From DATBLQ01 sp036555325 (GTDB taxonomy: Bacteria; Pseudomonadota; Alphaproteobacteria; Rhizobiales; Aestuariivirgaceae): DNA of 64,000 nucleotides. The DNA is taken from positions 1 through 64,000 of the forward strand of contig DATBLQ010000019.1 of assembly GCA_036555325.1 (NCBI GenBank). Direction: 5' to 3'. A program made the position numbers and the translations under genes. A model generated the notes under the pieces. It ran no database searches and was not told where the DNA came from. It was given only the letters and a program-made list of their open reading frames with translations. This document shows, one piece after another, positions 32,801 to 42,872 of this stretch; the first letter of the stretch is position 1, and each line of letters opens with the position of its first letter.

Positions 32801-32920
32801 GCGGATAGCCTTGGCGTATGCCGCCTCGATTTCTCCGAAGCCAAATGCGCCGAGTGCTGTACCGGCCAGACCCGCGCCGGCGCCTTTCAAGAAAAGGCGG
32901 CGCGAGATCTCCATGTTCAC
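29840..32920 (-). CDS. fdnG: Formate dehydrogenase alpha subunit, selenoprotein (TGA at 32321-32323)
   Basis: About 1026 residues when the in-frame UGA is read as selenocysteine near residue 200. The flanks are ARV-Sec-HGPTV, the exact catalytic context of FdnG/FdoG. A GTG start at 32920 is eight bases after AGGAGG; an ATG at 32914 is the alternative. A Tat signal (SRRLFLKGAGAGLAGTALG) leads, then the [4Fe-4S] motif CPYCSVACG with a distal CPKG, and molybdopterin domains (DLVVIMGGNAAEAHP; GWTQHSKGSQNIRAMAMLQL). It oxidises formate in the periplasm. Automated callers will split it into two genes at the UGA. Confidence 0.95.
32292..32323 (-). promoter_or_regulatory. Selenocysteine UGA codon with SECIS-like hairpin
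   Basis: The UGA at 32323-32321 is followed 11 bases later by a hairpin (32309-32292): GGTGTCC and GGGCCC pair with one bulged T and a G-U, closing a loop AGTCT. The bulged U and a GU-containing apical loop are the features recognised by SelB winged helix 4, and the spacing fits bacterial SECIS elements. Confidence 0.8.
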
Positions 32921-33155
32921 TGCTTGGTCCTCCTGGCTACCTAAGCCCCCCACGGGGGACTTCCACCCTAGCGCCCGTTGAGAATGCGCGCTTTATTCTT
33001 GGTTGAAAAAATCTATGCCCCCATCCCGGGCAAGTCAAGTTATAGGCCTCGCCAAAGGATAAGTCCCACGGCTTGCGGCACCTCCCGAGCGAGCCCCTCC
33101 CGGATTGCGCCATTGCTGGGGTATTATCGTTTGCGCGCCCTTAGAGGAGCAGTGA

Positions 33156-33383
33156 ATGGGCGAGGTTGTGCTTGATCTCAGAGGCTTATGGTGCCCGGAG
33201 CCGGTGTTGCGGGCGAAAAAGGCGCTGGGCGGGATCCCCATCGGGGGAACGCTGGTGCTCGAGTGCACCGATCCCTTGACGATCATCGACATCCCCCATT
33301 TCGTGAAGCAGACGGGACATAAATTGTCGAGCCAGGAGCGGCTGGGCGATCTGTGCATCTTCCGGATCGTCAAACAGGGTTGA
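33156..33383 (+). CDS. TusA-family sulfur carrier
   Basis: 75 residues, preceded by AGAGGAG. The signature DLRGLWCPEPVLRAKKAL places the persulfide-forming Cys at residue 13. TusA-like proteins accept sulfur from cysteine desulfurases and hand it on. Sulfuration by FdhD activates formate dehydrogenase, and DsrE proteins are TusA partners. Its position divergent from fdnG fits sulfur or selenium traffic for this enzyme. The specific paralogue (TusA or a YedF-like protein) is not decided. Confidence 0.9.
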   Translation: MGEVVLDLRGLWCPEPVLRAKKALGGIPIGGTLVLECTDPLTIIDIPHFVKQTGHKLSSQERLGDLCIFRIVKQG

Positions 33384-33411
33384 GCACAACGTTTAGTGCC
33401 ACCCAGCCACC

Positions 33412-34185
33412 TCACCAGCAGGTGAAACCTCCGTCCACGTTGACCACCGCGCCCGTCATGAGGCTCGAGGCGTCGCTTGCGAGGAAGTGGACCACGGAGG
33501 CGATTTCGTCGGGCCGGCCGAGACGACCCATGGGCGTATCGCGCAGCCAATTCTTGGACATGGCCTCGAAATCGGGAACGGTGTGAACCATCGGGGTGTC
33601 GATATAGGTCGGGGCGACGGAGTTGACCCTGACGCCGCGGTCGGCCCATTCGGCGGCGAGGGAGCGCGTCAGATGGTGCACGGCGGCTTTCGAGGCGTTG
33701 TAGTAGGCCTGCTTCTGCGGCCGGTTGACAATGAAGCCGGACATGGAGCCGATATTCACGATCGATCCCTTGCCGGCGGACAGCATGTGGCGGCCGAAGG
33801 CGCGGCAACACCAGAAGACACCGTTGTAGTTGACATCGTTCACGTTGAGCCAGAGCTCGTCGCTCGTGTCCTCACCGGCTGTGCCGCTGCGCGCAATGCC
33901 GGCGTTGTTGACAAGGATGTCGATGCGGCCATGCTCGGCGAAAAGCTTATCGGCAATTTTTGTCACCTGCTGCGGCTTCGTCACGTCCAAGATGACGATG
34001 TCGGCATCGAGACCGGTTTTGCGCATCGCGGCCTGGCCTTCCGAGGCGACCTTGGAATCGACATCGGCGATGACGACCTTGGCGTTGGCTTCGGCAAGAG
34101 CGTGCACGCAGGCAAGCCCGATGGCACGGCCGCCTCCGGTTACCACTGCAACGCGATCATCGAGCTTCAACTTCTCCAGGTACAT
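33412..34185 (-). CDS. Short-chain dehydrogenase, sugar alcohol type
   Basis: 257 residues of the classical SDR fold. The cofactor motif is TGGGRAIG (12-23 region), NNAG appears near 92, the catalytic Ser in IGSMSGF, and YYNASK supplies Tyr and Lys. Asp in VVIADVD suggests NAD preference. Overall it resembles D-threitol, sorbitol or arabinitol dehydrogenases. It is the last gene of the polyol cluster. Confidence 0.85.
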   Translation of the reverse strand: MYLEKLKLDDRVAVVTGGGRAIGLACVHALAEANAKVVIADVDSKVASEGQAAMRKTGLDADIVILDVTKPQQVTKIADKLFAEHGRIDILVNNAGIARSGTAGEDTSDELWLNVNDVNYNGVFWCCRAFGRHMLSAGKGSIVNIGSMSGFIVNRPQKQAYYNASKAAVHHLTRSLAAEWADRGVRVNSVAPTYIDTPMVHTVPDFEAMSKNWLRDTPMGRLGRPDEIASVVHFLASDASSLMTGAVVNVDGGFTCW

Positions 34186-34220
34186 GTCACACCGATCCGC
34201 TTGTTATTAAGACTCATTGC

Positions 34221-35261
34221 TCATGCCGGCATCTCGATTTGAACCTTGACCGAACCGGGGGGAGGGTTCGTCGCAAATTCGACCGCTTTGACGCTTTCTT
34301 CAAACCCGAAGGTTCTGGTGATCAGCGGCGAAACGTCGATCTTGCCCGACGACAGCATGGCAATGCATCGGGGAAACACATGCGCATAACGGAAGATATG
34401 CTCGACGCGAGTTTCCTTCACCGCCGCGCGTGTGACGTCATAGGAGATCGGGGCAACCGGCATGCCGATGAACACCACGCGACCGCCCGGGCAAACGAGG
34501 TTGAAGACCTCCGAGGCCGCCTTCTCGTTGCCGGAACACTCGAAGACGATGTCGACGCCCCAATCGTCGGTCTCGCGCCTGACGACATTCGCAAGGTTCC
34601 CTGAACGGACGTTGACGCTGGTGATGGGCCCAAGTTTTTCCGCCAGCGCCAGCTTGGCTTCGTCAACATCGCTGATGATCACCCGTGCGCAACCGGCGGC
34701 GAGCGCAGCGAGGGCCGTGACGAGACCGATGGGCCCTGCCCCGACCACCACCGCCAAATCGCCGGGCTTGACTTGAGCCTTGGTGGCGCCGTGAACGCCA
34801 ACCGCAAGAGGCTCGATCATGGCTGCTTCGGCAAAGGACACGTTGTCGGGCAGCTTGAACGTGAAATCGGCGGGATGGACGACGGAGGGCCTGAGAATTC
34901 CGTGCACGGGAGGAGTCGCCCAAAATCGCACGCTGGGATCGATATTGTATTTCCCCAAACGGGACGCGCGGCTCGTGGGATCGGGGATGCCCGGTTCCAT
35001 GCAGACACGATCGCCGGGCTTCAGCTCGCTCACGTCGGCGCCCACTTCGATGACGACGCCCGAGGCTTCATGGCCCAGGATCATGGGCTCGCGCACCACG
35101 AAGGGTCCGATGGCGCCATGGGTGTAGTAGTGGATATCGCTTCCGCAGACACCGACCGTTCGCAGGGCAATGCGCACATCGCGCCGGCCAAGCGGCTCAT
35201 CCAGCTTGATGTCACGCAGCGAGAGCCGGCGTTTTTCCTCGAGAACCAGCGCTTTGACCAT
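34221..35261 (-). CDS. Zinc-type polyol dehydrogenase (xylitol/sorbitol dehydrogenase-like)
   Basis: 346 residues, medium-chain dehydrogenase. The catalytic zinc site is visible as GVCGSDIHYY (Cys and Asp), GHEASG (His-Glu) and MIEPLAVG. The NAD-binding motif is VVGAGPIGLV. The four-Cys structural zinc loop is missing (GIPDPTSRASRLGKYN), as in many bacterial xylitol and sorbitol dehydrogenases. It works with the two SDRs and the second zinc enzyme of the locus on a polyol. The exact substrate is not deducible. Confidence 0.87.
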   Translation of the reverse strand: MVKALVLEEKRRLSLRDIKLDEPLGRRDVRIALRTVGVCGSDIHYYTHGAIGPFVVREPMILGHEASGVVIEVGADVSELKPGDRVCMEPGIPDPTSRASRLGKYNIDPSVRFWATPPVHGILRPSVVHPADFTFKLPDNVSFAEAAMIEPLAVGVHGATKAQVKPGDLAVVVGAGPIGLVTALAALAAGCARVIISDVDEAKLALAEKLGPITSVNVRSGNLANVVRRETDDWGVDIVFECSGNEKAASEVFNLVCPGGRVVFIGMPVAPISYDVTRAAVKETRVEHIFRYAHVFPRCIAMLSSGKIDVSPLITRTFGFEESVKAVEFATNPPPGSVKVQIEMPA

Positions 35262-35272
35262 TCAACGCTCCC

Positions 35273-35494
35273 TTAGCCACGCGCAACGATGACAGCTCCG
35301 ATCAGGACCGACAGAACGGTCGCCACGAACAGCGGGATATGAGCCTCGAGGAAGCGCATCCAGAGCAGATGAATGGCGACAAACACGACGGTGCCGATGA
35401 AGACACGGTCGAAGGCGTTGGTGGCGATGGGCAGGAAGCCCGAGCGCGGCGCGGCTTCGCGTTCGACTTTCTCGACTTGATCAGCATCAGCCAT
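35273..35494 (-). CDS. Small membrane protein of the polyol ABC cluster
   Basis: 73 residues with two hydrophobic segments (VFIGTVVFVAIHLLWMRFL and IPLFVATVLSVLIGAVIVA). It starts three bases after the second permease stop. Small two-helix proteins occur at this position in rhizobial polyol ABC operons. Function unknown; an accessory transporter subunit is inferred. Confidence 0.75.
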   Translation of the reverse strand: MADADQVEKVEREAAPRSGFLPIATNAFDRVFIGTVVFVAIHLLWMRFLEAHIPLFVATVLSVLIGAVIVARG

Positions 35495-35497
35495 GGC

Positions 35498-36334
35498 TCA
35501 TTCCTTGACGGCTCCGAAGGTGAGGCCTGCGACGATGTGGCGTTGCGCCAGTCCTATGAATATGAATGCAGGAAGCAGGGTCAGAGTTGCCGTTGCGGCC
35601 ATTTGCCCCCAGTTGGTGCCAGTGACAGTGACAAATTCGGCGAGACCGGTGGTAATCGTGCGGGCATGCACGCTGGTCAAGGTGGCGGCGAACAAATATT
35701 CGTTCCACGCAAAAACCCAGGTCAGGATCGCCGTGACGGCAATTCCGGGCTTGGCCACCGGTATGATGATCTTGGTGAGAACCTGCCAGGTGTTGGCACC
35801 ATCGACCATTGCCGCCTCATCCAGCTCCTTGGGGATGGCATCTATGATGCCGCGCATCGTCCAAATGGCGAACGGCAGGTTGAACACGCAATAAAGCAGG
35901 ATCAATCCGATGCGGGTATCGTAGAGCTTCCAGCTGCCGATGCTGAATGTCCGGGTATAGAGAAGGAACAGCGGAAGGAGAAACACCGCCGGGGGCGCCA
36001 TGCGATTGGTGATCGTCCAGAAATAAATGTTCTCTTTTCCGGCGAGCTTGTAGCGGGAGACCGAATAGGTCGCCAGCAGCGCCAGCACCGTCACCAGCAG
36101 CGAGTTGGCAGTGGCCACGATCAGCGAGTTGATCATATATTTTTGAAAGGTCGGATTGGTCAGGGTGTTGATATAGTTCTCGGAGAAGAAGCTGCGGATG
36201 ATGAAATTCGGCTTGCCGAAGAGTTCGACGCGGCTCTTGGCGGAAACGACGAACATCCAGTAGATCGGGAACAGAGTCACCAGGCTTATGAGGATCCAGA
36301 ACAGGATCGATACTGCAGGGCTGTTTTTGCGCAT
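35498..36334 (-). CDS. ABC transporter permease, MalG-type (polyol)
   Basis: 278 residues. The start at 36334 overlaps the previous permease stop by one base (TGATG); a longer frame shadows that permease. Six membrane helices and the EAA motif (ELDEAAMVDGANTWQVLTKIIIPVAKPGIA) mark it as the second permease of a CUT1-type sugar importer. Confidence 0.92.
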   Translation of the reverse strand: MRKNSPAVSILFWILISLVTLFPIYWMFVVSAKSRVELFGKPNFIIRSFFSENYINTLTNPTFQKYMINSLIVATANSLLVTVLALLATYSVSRYKLAGKENIYFWTITNRMAPPAVFLLPLFLLYTRTFSIGSWKLYDTRIGLILLYCVFNLPFAIWTMRGIIDAIPKELDEAAMVDGANTWQVLTKIIIPVAKPGIAVTAILTWVFAWNEYLFAATLTSVHARTITTGLAEFVTVTGTNWGQMAATATLTLLPAFIFIGLAQRHIVAGLTFGAVKE

Positions 36335-37215
36335 CACTCGGCCTTCGGCTTTTCCCGTCGCGACACCAGTGCTGCGTAAAGCAGCCAGCACATGACGATG
36401 GTGAGATAGAGGGTCAACAGCGACATGGCGGAGCCATAGCCGTAGTCGGTTTTCGGAAAGACCACCCTCCAGATGTAGAGGCCAACATAGCGCGTGGCGG
36501 CGGCGGGACCACCGCCGGTGAGCATCCATACCTCGTCGACAGTGCGCAACGCATCCATGACACGGATGAAGACGGTCGCCAGAATCACCGGCATGAGCAG
36601 CGGTAACGTGACATGCCAGAAAATCTGGAAACGGTTGGCGCCGTCGATCTGGGCCTGTTCGAATGGTTCGCGCGGAAGCGACACGAGACCGGCAAGAAGC
36701 GTCAGCGTGACAAGCGGCGTCCAGTGCCAGACATCCATCAAAACCGTGGTGTAAAAGGCCTGATCGGCGAAACTTCCGAGGCGGTAGTCAATGCCGAACC
36801 ACTTGTCGAGATAATAGGGAATGGGGCCAAGCCCTGGCACGGTGAGCAGCCGCCAAGTGGCGCCAACCGCGATAGGAGCCACCATGAGCGGCAATGTATG
36901 GATGGTGCGGAAAAAACCTTTCAGCGGAAAGTCGTGCATGAACAGTTGGGCGAGGAAATAGCCGAGGATGAGCTCGCTCGCTACGGCGAAGAAGGCAAAG
37001 CCCAAGGTCAGCCACAGGGAATAGAGAAACTGTGCATCGAAGACCAAATGCCGATAGTTCTGTACCCCGGCGAAACGAGCGGTGGGATCGGCGGCGAAAG
37101 CGTTCCAGTCGGTAAAGCCGGTGATCAGAACATAGATGAAGGGGCCGAGACCAAATACGGCGAGCACAAGGAGCGTTGGCGCCAGCAACAACCAACCCAC
37201 GGCCTGTGATCGCAT
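36334..37215 (-). CDS. ABC transporter permease, MalF-type (polyol)
   Basis: 293 residues, six membrane helices, EAA motif LPREPFEQAQIDGANRFQIF followed by WHVTLPLLMPVI. It is the first permease of a CUT1-type importer, in order binding protein, permease, permease. A strong stem-loop lies between it and the binding protein gene. Confidence 0.92.
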   Translation of the reverse strand: MRSQAVGWLLLAPTLLVLAVFGLGPFIYVLITGFTDWNAFAADPTARFAGVQNYRHLVFDAQFLYSLWLTLGFAFFAVASELILGYFLAQLFMHDFPLKGFFRTIHTLPLMVAPIAVGATWRLLTVPGLGPIPYYLDKWFGIDYRLGSFADQAFYTTVLMDVWHWTPLVTLTLLAGLVSLPREPFEQAQIDGANRFQIFWHVTLPLLMPVILATVFIRVMDALRTVDEVWMLTGGGPAAATRYVGLYIWRVVFPKTDYGYGSAMSLLTLYLTIVMCWLLYAALVSRREKPKAE

Positions 37216-37276
37216 GACTCCTCGCCCAGACTAGTGAACCATCAGCGGCAGGTTACGTGGAGCAAGACCAAAGAAA

Positions 37277-37300
37277 CCGGGGCAGGTTGACCTGCCCCGG
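37277..37300 (-). terminator. Intercistronic stem-loop after the binding protein gene
   Basis: A perfect 10-bp stem CCGGGGCAGG / CCTGCCCCGG with a 4-base loop, followed on the minus strand by TTTCTTTGG. It sits 13 bases past the binding protein stop and before the permeases. Such hairpins protect the upstream message or partly terminate it, giving more binding protein than permease. Confidence 0.75.
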
Positions 37301-37312
37301 CGATGAGCGGTG

Positions 37313-38749
<1,437 letters not shown>

Positions 38750-38854
38750 TCCTCCCGTGTTCTACGCTCAATTTGATTGTGATCTTCAACCGCAACTGTG
38801 CGCCCGGTGTGGTGTCGCGTCAAGCAACTGAAATTCAACGTCACAGTGGAAGAG

Positions 38855-38945
38855 ATGCCCGGATCGCGCCGCTGTCGCGGCCGTCCGGGCATGACGAAGT
38901 CATATCGCGCCACTCAGCCGTCATGGCCGTGCTTGACACGGCCAT
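38855..38945. repeat. Two adjacent palindromes in a 220-base gap
   Basis: The first palindrome has arms ATGCCCGGA (38855-38863) and TCCGGGCAT (38884-38892). The second has arms ATGGCCGTG (38923-38931) and CACGGCCAT (38937-38945) around CTTGA. They resemble palindromic intergenic repeats dispersed in rhizobial genomes. The gap separates the binding protein gene from the upstream dehydrogenase and holds nothing else recognisable. Confidence 0.65.
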
Positions 38946-38969
38946 CTCCTTTCTTCTGCGGCGAAAGCG

Positions 38970-40070
38970 TCAGGGAACCAGGGTCACCTTGATCGACTTT
39001 GTGCCCTCTCCCACCAGCTCGATGCCGCGTTGGAAATCGCCAAGCGGCAGCTTGTGCGTGACGATACGATCCATAGGCAGGCGGCCCTGTTCGATCATTC
39101 GGATCGCGACCGGATAGCAATAGGGTCCCAAATGAGAGCCGTGCACGTTGAGTTCCTTCGTATCACCGATGATCGTCCAATCGACGGTGACCGGCTCGCG
39201 CATGACGCTGAACTCGACGAAGGTGCCAAGGGCGCGGATCATTCGCAGACCATTTTCGACGGCGGAGGGGTGGCCGGTTGCTTCGATATAAACATCGCAG
39301 CCGTATCCGTCGGTGAGCTTCCGTACCTCATCGACCACGTCAACCTTGCCGGGATTGAGACCGGTGTCGGCACCGCACAGCTTGGCGGTTTCGAGTCGCT
39401 GGTCGCTCAAGTCGACGCTGATCAGCAGCCGCGGGTTCTTCATGCGGGCGGCGGCGACCATGCCGAGGCCAAGGGGCCCGGCGCCGGCGATGACGACGGT
39501 GTCCTGAAACTTTATCTCGCCGCGTTCGACCGCGTGTATGGAACAGGCGAGCGGTTCGATGAAGGCGGCATGCTCCATAGGGATCGATTTCGGCACGCGA
39601 TAGTTGAGAGAGCCTTTCGGAAAAAGCATGTACTCGGCCATGGCCCCGAAGGTGCGCTGGCGGAAGCCGTAAATGTCATGGACGCGGCACATCCAGTACT
39701 GTCCGTCGAGGCAATAACGGCAGTTCCAACAGGGGACGATCTGTTCCGAGACGGCACGGTCGCCTATGGCAAGTCCGTATTTGGCCCCCGCGCCCTCCCC
39801 CAGCGCCACGACATCGCCGACGAATTCATGGCCGGGAATGACCGGCGGCTGGCAGTATCCCTTGCGGTGACGATCGCCCCAAAAGAGAGGTGCGCCCAGA
39901 TAGCATTTGAGATCGCTGGCGCAGATGCCAACCGAGCCAACCCGAATGACGACTTCTCCGGGTCCCGGCCGGGGCACCGCCCACTCCTCCAGACGATAGT
40001 CTTCCGGGCCATGGCAGATGACCGCCTGCATGGTCTTGGGAAGTTGTGCCGGCACCTCGCTTGTTGTCAT
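38970..40070 (-). CDS. Zinc-type alcohol dehydrogenase (erythritol/threitol dehydrogenase-like)
   Basis: 366 residues. Catalytic zinc ligands appear in GICASDLKCY and GHEFVG. The structural zinc loop is present here (CWNCRYCLDGQYWMC). NAD motif VIAGAGPLGLGM. The segment FWGDRHRKGYCQPPVIPGHE and EQIVPCWNCRYC recall erythritol/L-threitol dehydrogenases, from memory of that family and not from a search. Preceded on the same strand by an SDR gene. Confidence 0.83.
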   Translation of the reverse strand: MTTSEVPAQLPKTMQAVICHGPEDYRLEEWAVPRPGPGEVVIRVGSVGICASDLKCYLGAPLFWGDRHRKGYCQPPVIPGHEFVGDVVALGEGAGAKYGLAIGDRAVSEQIVPCWNCRYCLDGQYWMCRVHDIYGFRQRTFGAMAEYMLFPKGSLNYRVPKSIPMEHAAFIEPLACSIHAVERGEIKFQDTVVIAGAGPLGLGMVAAARMKNPRLLISVDLSDQRLETAKLCGADTGLNPGKVDVVDEVRKLTDGYGCDVYIEATGHPSAVENGLRMIRALGTFVEFSVMREPVTVDWTIIGDTKELNVHGSHLGPYCYPVAIRMIEQGRLPMDRIVTHKLPLGDFQRGIELVGEGTKSIKVTLVP

Positions 40071-40122
40071 GCTGTCATTCTAGACCAGACGCGGCCAAGG
40101 TTGAACCAGACGAGCGGACAAA

Positions 40123-40893
40123 TCACAGAGCCGTATAACCCCCATCGGCGAAGATTGTTTGGCCGGTGATCAAATCGGAGGCCGGAGAGGCGAGAAACAG
40201 CACGAGGTCGGCGATTTCCACCGGCTTGCCGAAGCGTCCGAGGGGAATCTTCGCCCGCATCGGGTCGCCCACCTTGGGGTCGCCCCAAACCATCTCTCCC
40301 ATGGGCGTCAAGATCACCGTCGGACAGACGGCATTGGACTGAATGTTGTACTTGGCCCATTCCATCGTCATCGCCTTGGTCAACGCGTTCAGCGCGTTTT
40401 TGGAGGACATGTAGGCGGCGTGTTTGTCGAGCGCCACGGTGCTGGTCTGGGAGCTGACATTGATGATCTTGCCTGCCCCCTTCTCGATCATTTTCGGGGC
40501 GAGCGCCTGCGCCAAAAGAAATGGCGCTCGAAGGTTGACGGCCATGATGCGATCCCAATTCTCCACCTTCGCCTCAAGGATGCTCTCAATCGCCGTGATG
40601 CCGGCATTGTTGACAAGAATGTCAATCACTCCCCAGGCCTGAAGGGCGGTGCGCGCGGCCATTCGAGTTTGTTCGACAGTCGCAAGATCGGCTTCGATAA
40701 CGAGACAGCGCCGCCCCATCGCCTCAACCATCGCCTTGACTTCGCCTAGGCCTTGCGGATCGCGTGCCACACCCACAATGTCGGCTCCGGCATCGGCCAG
40801 CACCCGGCAAATCTCATTTCCGATGCCCTTCGAGGCGCCGGTCACCAGGGCGTTCTTGCCGGTCAGCGAGAAGCGTTTGACGAACTCTGCCAC
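40123..40893 (-). CDS. Short-chain dehydrogenase (GTG start)
   Basis: 256 residues, starting with GTG after TTGAGGAAACA. Motifs are TGASKGIG, NNAG, Ser in VSSQTS, YMSSK and a C-terminal GQTIFADGGYTAL. It resembles sugar or polyol dehydrogenases such as L-xylulose reductase or gluconate 5-dehydrogenase relatives. It is the first gene of the polyol operon; the next gene is 52 bases downstream. Confidence 0.85.
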   Translation of the reverse strand: MAEFVKRFSLTGKNALVTGASKGIGNEICRVLADAGADIVGVARDPQGLGEVKAMVEAMGRRCLVIEADLATVEQTRMAARTALQAWGVIDILVNNAGITAIESILEAKVENWDRIMAVNLRAPFLLAQALAPKMIEKGAGKIINVSSQTSTVALDKHAAYMSSKNALNALTKAMTMEWAKYNIQSNAVCPTVILTPMGEMVWGDPKVGDPMRAKIPLGRFGKPVEIADLVLFLASPASDLITGQTIFADGGYTAL

Positions 40894-40983
40894 TGTTTCC
40901 TCAACCGAGCTGCATTATCAAGCCCGCGGCTTCACATTGAAGCGCTCGCGGATGCGCGGATCAAGCCCGCGCTTGAAGAGCAG

Positions 40984-41385
40984 TCAGAGATGGCGGGTTT
41001 CGGCCGGTTCGGAGTTCCAGTCGTTGTTCCTGCCGTTTTGATAACGGAGGGGAGCTTTCACGAGTTCCGCAGGCGTTGCATCATCGAGAGCCGCAAGGTT
41101 GATTGCATAGAATTCACCGATTTCGTCGTGATGGCCGCGGCCAAATGTTTTTACTCCACAGCGGCTGCAGAAATGATGGTGGATGCGGCGGTTGCCGAAT
41201 TGGTAGTCCGACAGCGCTTCGCTCCCCTGCAGCAGCCGGAAGGCATCAGCCGGGATCACGGACTTCCAGAACCTCGTCTTGGTGCAAATCGAGCAATTGC
41301 ACTGGCTTGTCTCCTCCTGCAGGTCGATTGCGCATTGGAAACGGATGGCTCCGCAATGGCAGCTGCCGTGGTATGTCTTCTTCAT
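40984..41385 (-). CDS. GFA/CENP-V family zinc protein
   Basis: 133 residues from the ATG at 41385, preceded by GGGAG. Zinc-binding Cys residues are in SCHCGAIRF, CNCSICTK and HFCSRCGVKTF, the signature of the glutathione-dependent formaldehyde-activating enzyme (Gfa) family. Most members have no proven activity. The stop overlaps no neighbour. Confidence 0.88.
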   Translation of the reverse strand: MKKTYHGSCHCGAIRFQCAIDLQEETSQCNCSICTKTRFWKSVIPADAFRLLQGSEALSDYQFGNRRIHHHFCSRCGVKTFGRGHHDEIGEFYAINLAALDDATPAELVKAPLRYQNGRNNDWNSEPAETRHL

Positions 41386-41464
41386 GAGGAGAACTCCCTT
41401 AAAGCGTGGGCGGGGCGAGGGTATCAGATCCGCCGTGACTGTGCGGCAGGAAGGCTCGTAGAGT

Positions 41465-41941
41465 ATGGGAATGGTGCGCGTCACGGGTATCGATCACATC
41501 GTCATACGAGTCAGCGACTTTGAAAAATCCAAGGCGTTTTACGGCCGGCTTTTCAAGTTCCTGGGATTTGAGATTTCGGATGAGTATGCGGATGCGATCG
41601 GCTGGACGAACGGCAAGACCCGCTTTTGGATCGGCCCTGCCGATGATGAGGGGCGAAAACACCGGTACCGCATCGGAGATGTCGGCTTTCATCACTACGC
41701 GTTCCAGCTGCGCAGCCGCAAGGATGTGGACGCGCTGCAGGAGTTTCTCAAGGGGCTGGGAGCACGGATCGTCGATCCGGCCGGGGAGTATTACGACGAT
41801 TACTATGCCGTGTTCTTTCTCGACCCCGATGGCCTGAAACTCGAGGGCATGAGGTATGGCGAGCGCCACGAACAGGCTGCCCGCAAAAGGGCGCGGCGAA
41901 AGGCGGCAAGCCGTTCTCGAGGATCGAAAAGAGGCAGATAG
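41465..41941 (+). CDS. VOC family (glyoxalase-like) protein
   Basis: 158 residues; a second ATG two codons in is an equally possible start. The fold markers are VTGIDHIVIRVSDFEKSKAFY, GFHHYAFQLRSRKDVDALQ and AVFFLDPDGLKLEGMRYG. His11, His78 and Glu near 129 are candidate metal ligands, as in glyoxalase I and related dioxygenases. The C-terminal tail is very basic (ARKRARRKAASRSRGSKR), unusual for the family and possibly nucleic-acid or membrane contacting. Substrate unknown. Confidence 0.82.
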   Translation: MGMVRVTGIDHIVIRVSDFEKSKAFYGRLFKFLGFEISDEYADAIGWTNGKTRFWIGPADDEGRKHRYRIGDVGFHHYAFQLRSRKDVDALQEFLKGLGARIVDPAGEYYDDYYAVFFLDPDGLKLEGMRYGERHEQAARKRARRKAASRSRGSKRGR

Positions 41942-41989
41942 AGTGAGGCCAATCACTCGATACAGCAGAAGTGAATCTTCGCAGCGAGA

Positions 41990-42724
41990 TCATTGCGACA
42001 GGAGCGAATCGAACCCGATCCTGAGCGCCGACAACTCATCCGCCACCGCCAGCAGATGGGGATCGCGCGAGATCGCCTCGGCTCGGTAGCGACTGTTGCC
42101 GACAGCAGCTCCCCATAATTTGCCGGCGGATTTGGCGGCAGAGGCGATGCGGTTCAGATCGGCGATATCGGCTGCCTTGCTAGAAAACACGCCGCGCCCG
42201 CGCGTGAGGGAGAGATCCGATGGACCCACGAAGAGTCCGTCGGCGCAATCGAGCCTGGCGATTTCTTCGCATTGATCGAGCGCGCCTTGGGTTTCGATCA
42301 TCACGTAACATATGGAGGCGCTGTTTTGACCGGCGATCCAGGCATCGTCGATGGAACCGTACTTGCTGGTGCGGCTGAAACCCATTCCGCGCGTGCCGCG
42401 CGGGGGATATTTGGCAGCGGCTGCCGCAGCCTGCGCCTCAGCGAGGCTTCTGATCTGCGGTATGATCACCCCCTTTGCGCCGCAGTCGAGCGCAATTTGG
42501 ATACGCGCCTGATTGGGCTCACGCACTCTGACGAACGTGGCAAGCCCCAGAGAATTGCAAAACGGCACAAGCCGGTCGAGCGCCGTTTCCTCAATGGTTC
42601 CGTGCTCCATATCGAAAATCACCGTGTCATAGCCGGCCAGGCGGCCGATCTCGCAGGGCTTATGGGTGTCAGATTCAAGCCAAAAGGCAATCAATGGTCG
42701 AGGCACGCGACATTCCTCACTCAT
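41990..42724 (-). CDS. HpcH/HpaI-type aldolase/citrate lyase family protein
   Basis: 244 residues, TIM barrel. The divalent metal site is suggested by Glu in VMIETQGAL and Asp in DGLFVGPSDLSL; the entry motif YDTVIFDMEHG and PRGTRGMGFS are typical. Members cleave 4-hydroxy-2-oxo acids or related compounds. It is divergent from the FAD enzyme gene. Function beyond the fold is not deducible. Confidence 0.86.
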   Translation of the reverse strand: MSEECRVPRPLIAFWLESDTHKPCEIGRLAGYDTVIFDMEHGTIEETALDRLVPFCNSLGLATFVRVREPNQARIQIALDCGAKGVIIPQIRSLAEAQAAAAAAKYPPRGTRGMGFSRTSKYGSIDDAWIAGQNSASICYVMIETQGALDQCEEIARLDCADGLFVGPSDLSLTRGRGVFSSKAADIADLNRIASAAKSAGKLWGAAVGNSRYRAEAISRDPHLLAVADELSALRIGFDSLLSQ

Positions 42725-42872
42725 CCGCAGGCCGCCAAGCTAGCGGCGATGGCTATTCCAAGCAAATGATCGGTGGACCGACGGTGAAGCTTGAGGGAAA
42801 CATATAACGACGAGACGCCTGGTCTCGAAAACAATTACTTGCGGTGTTGGTCCTTGAGAGGATTGTTCGACA

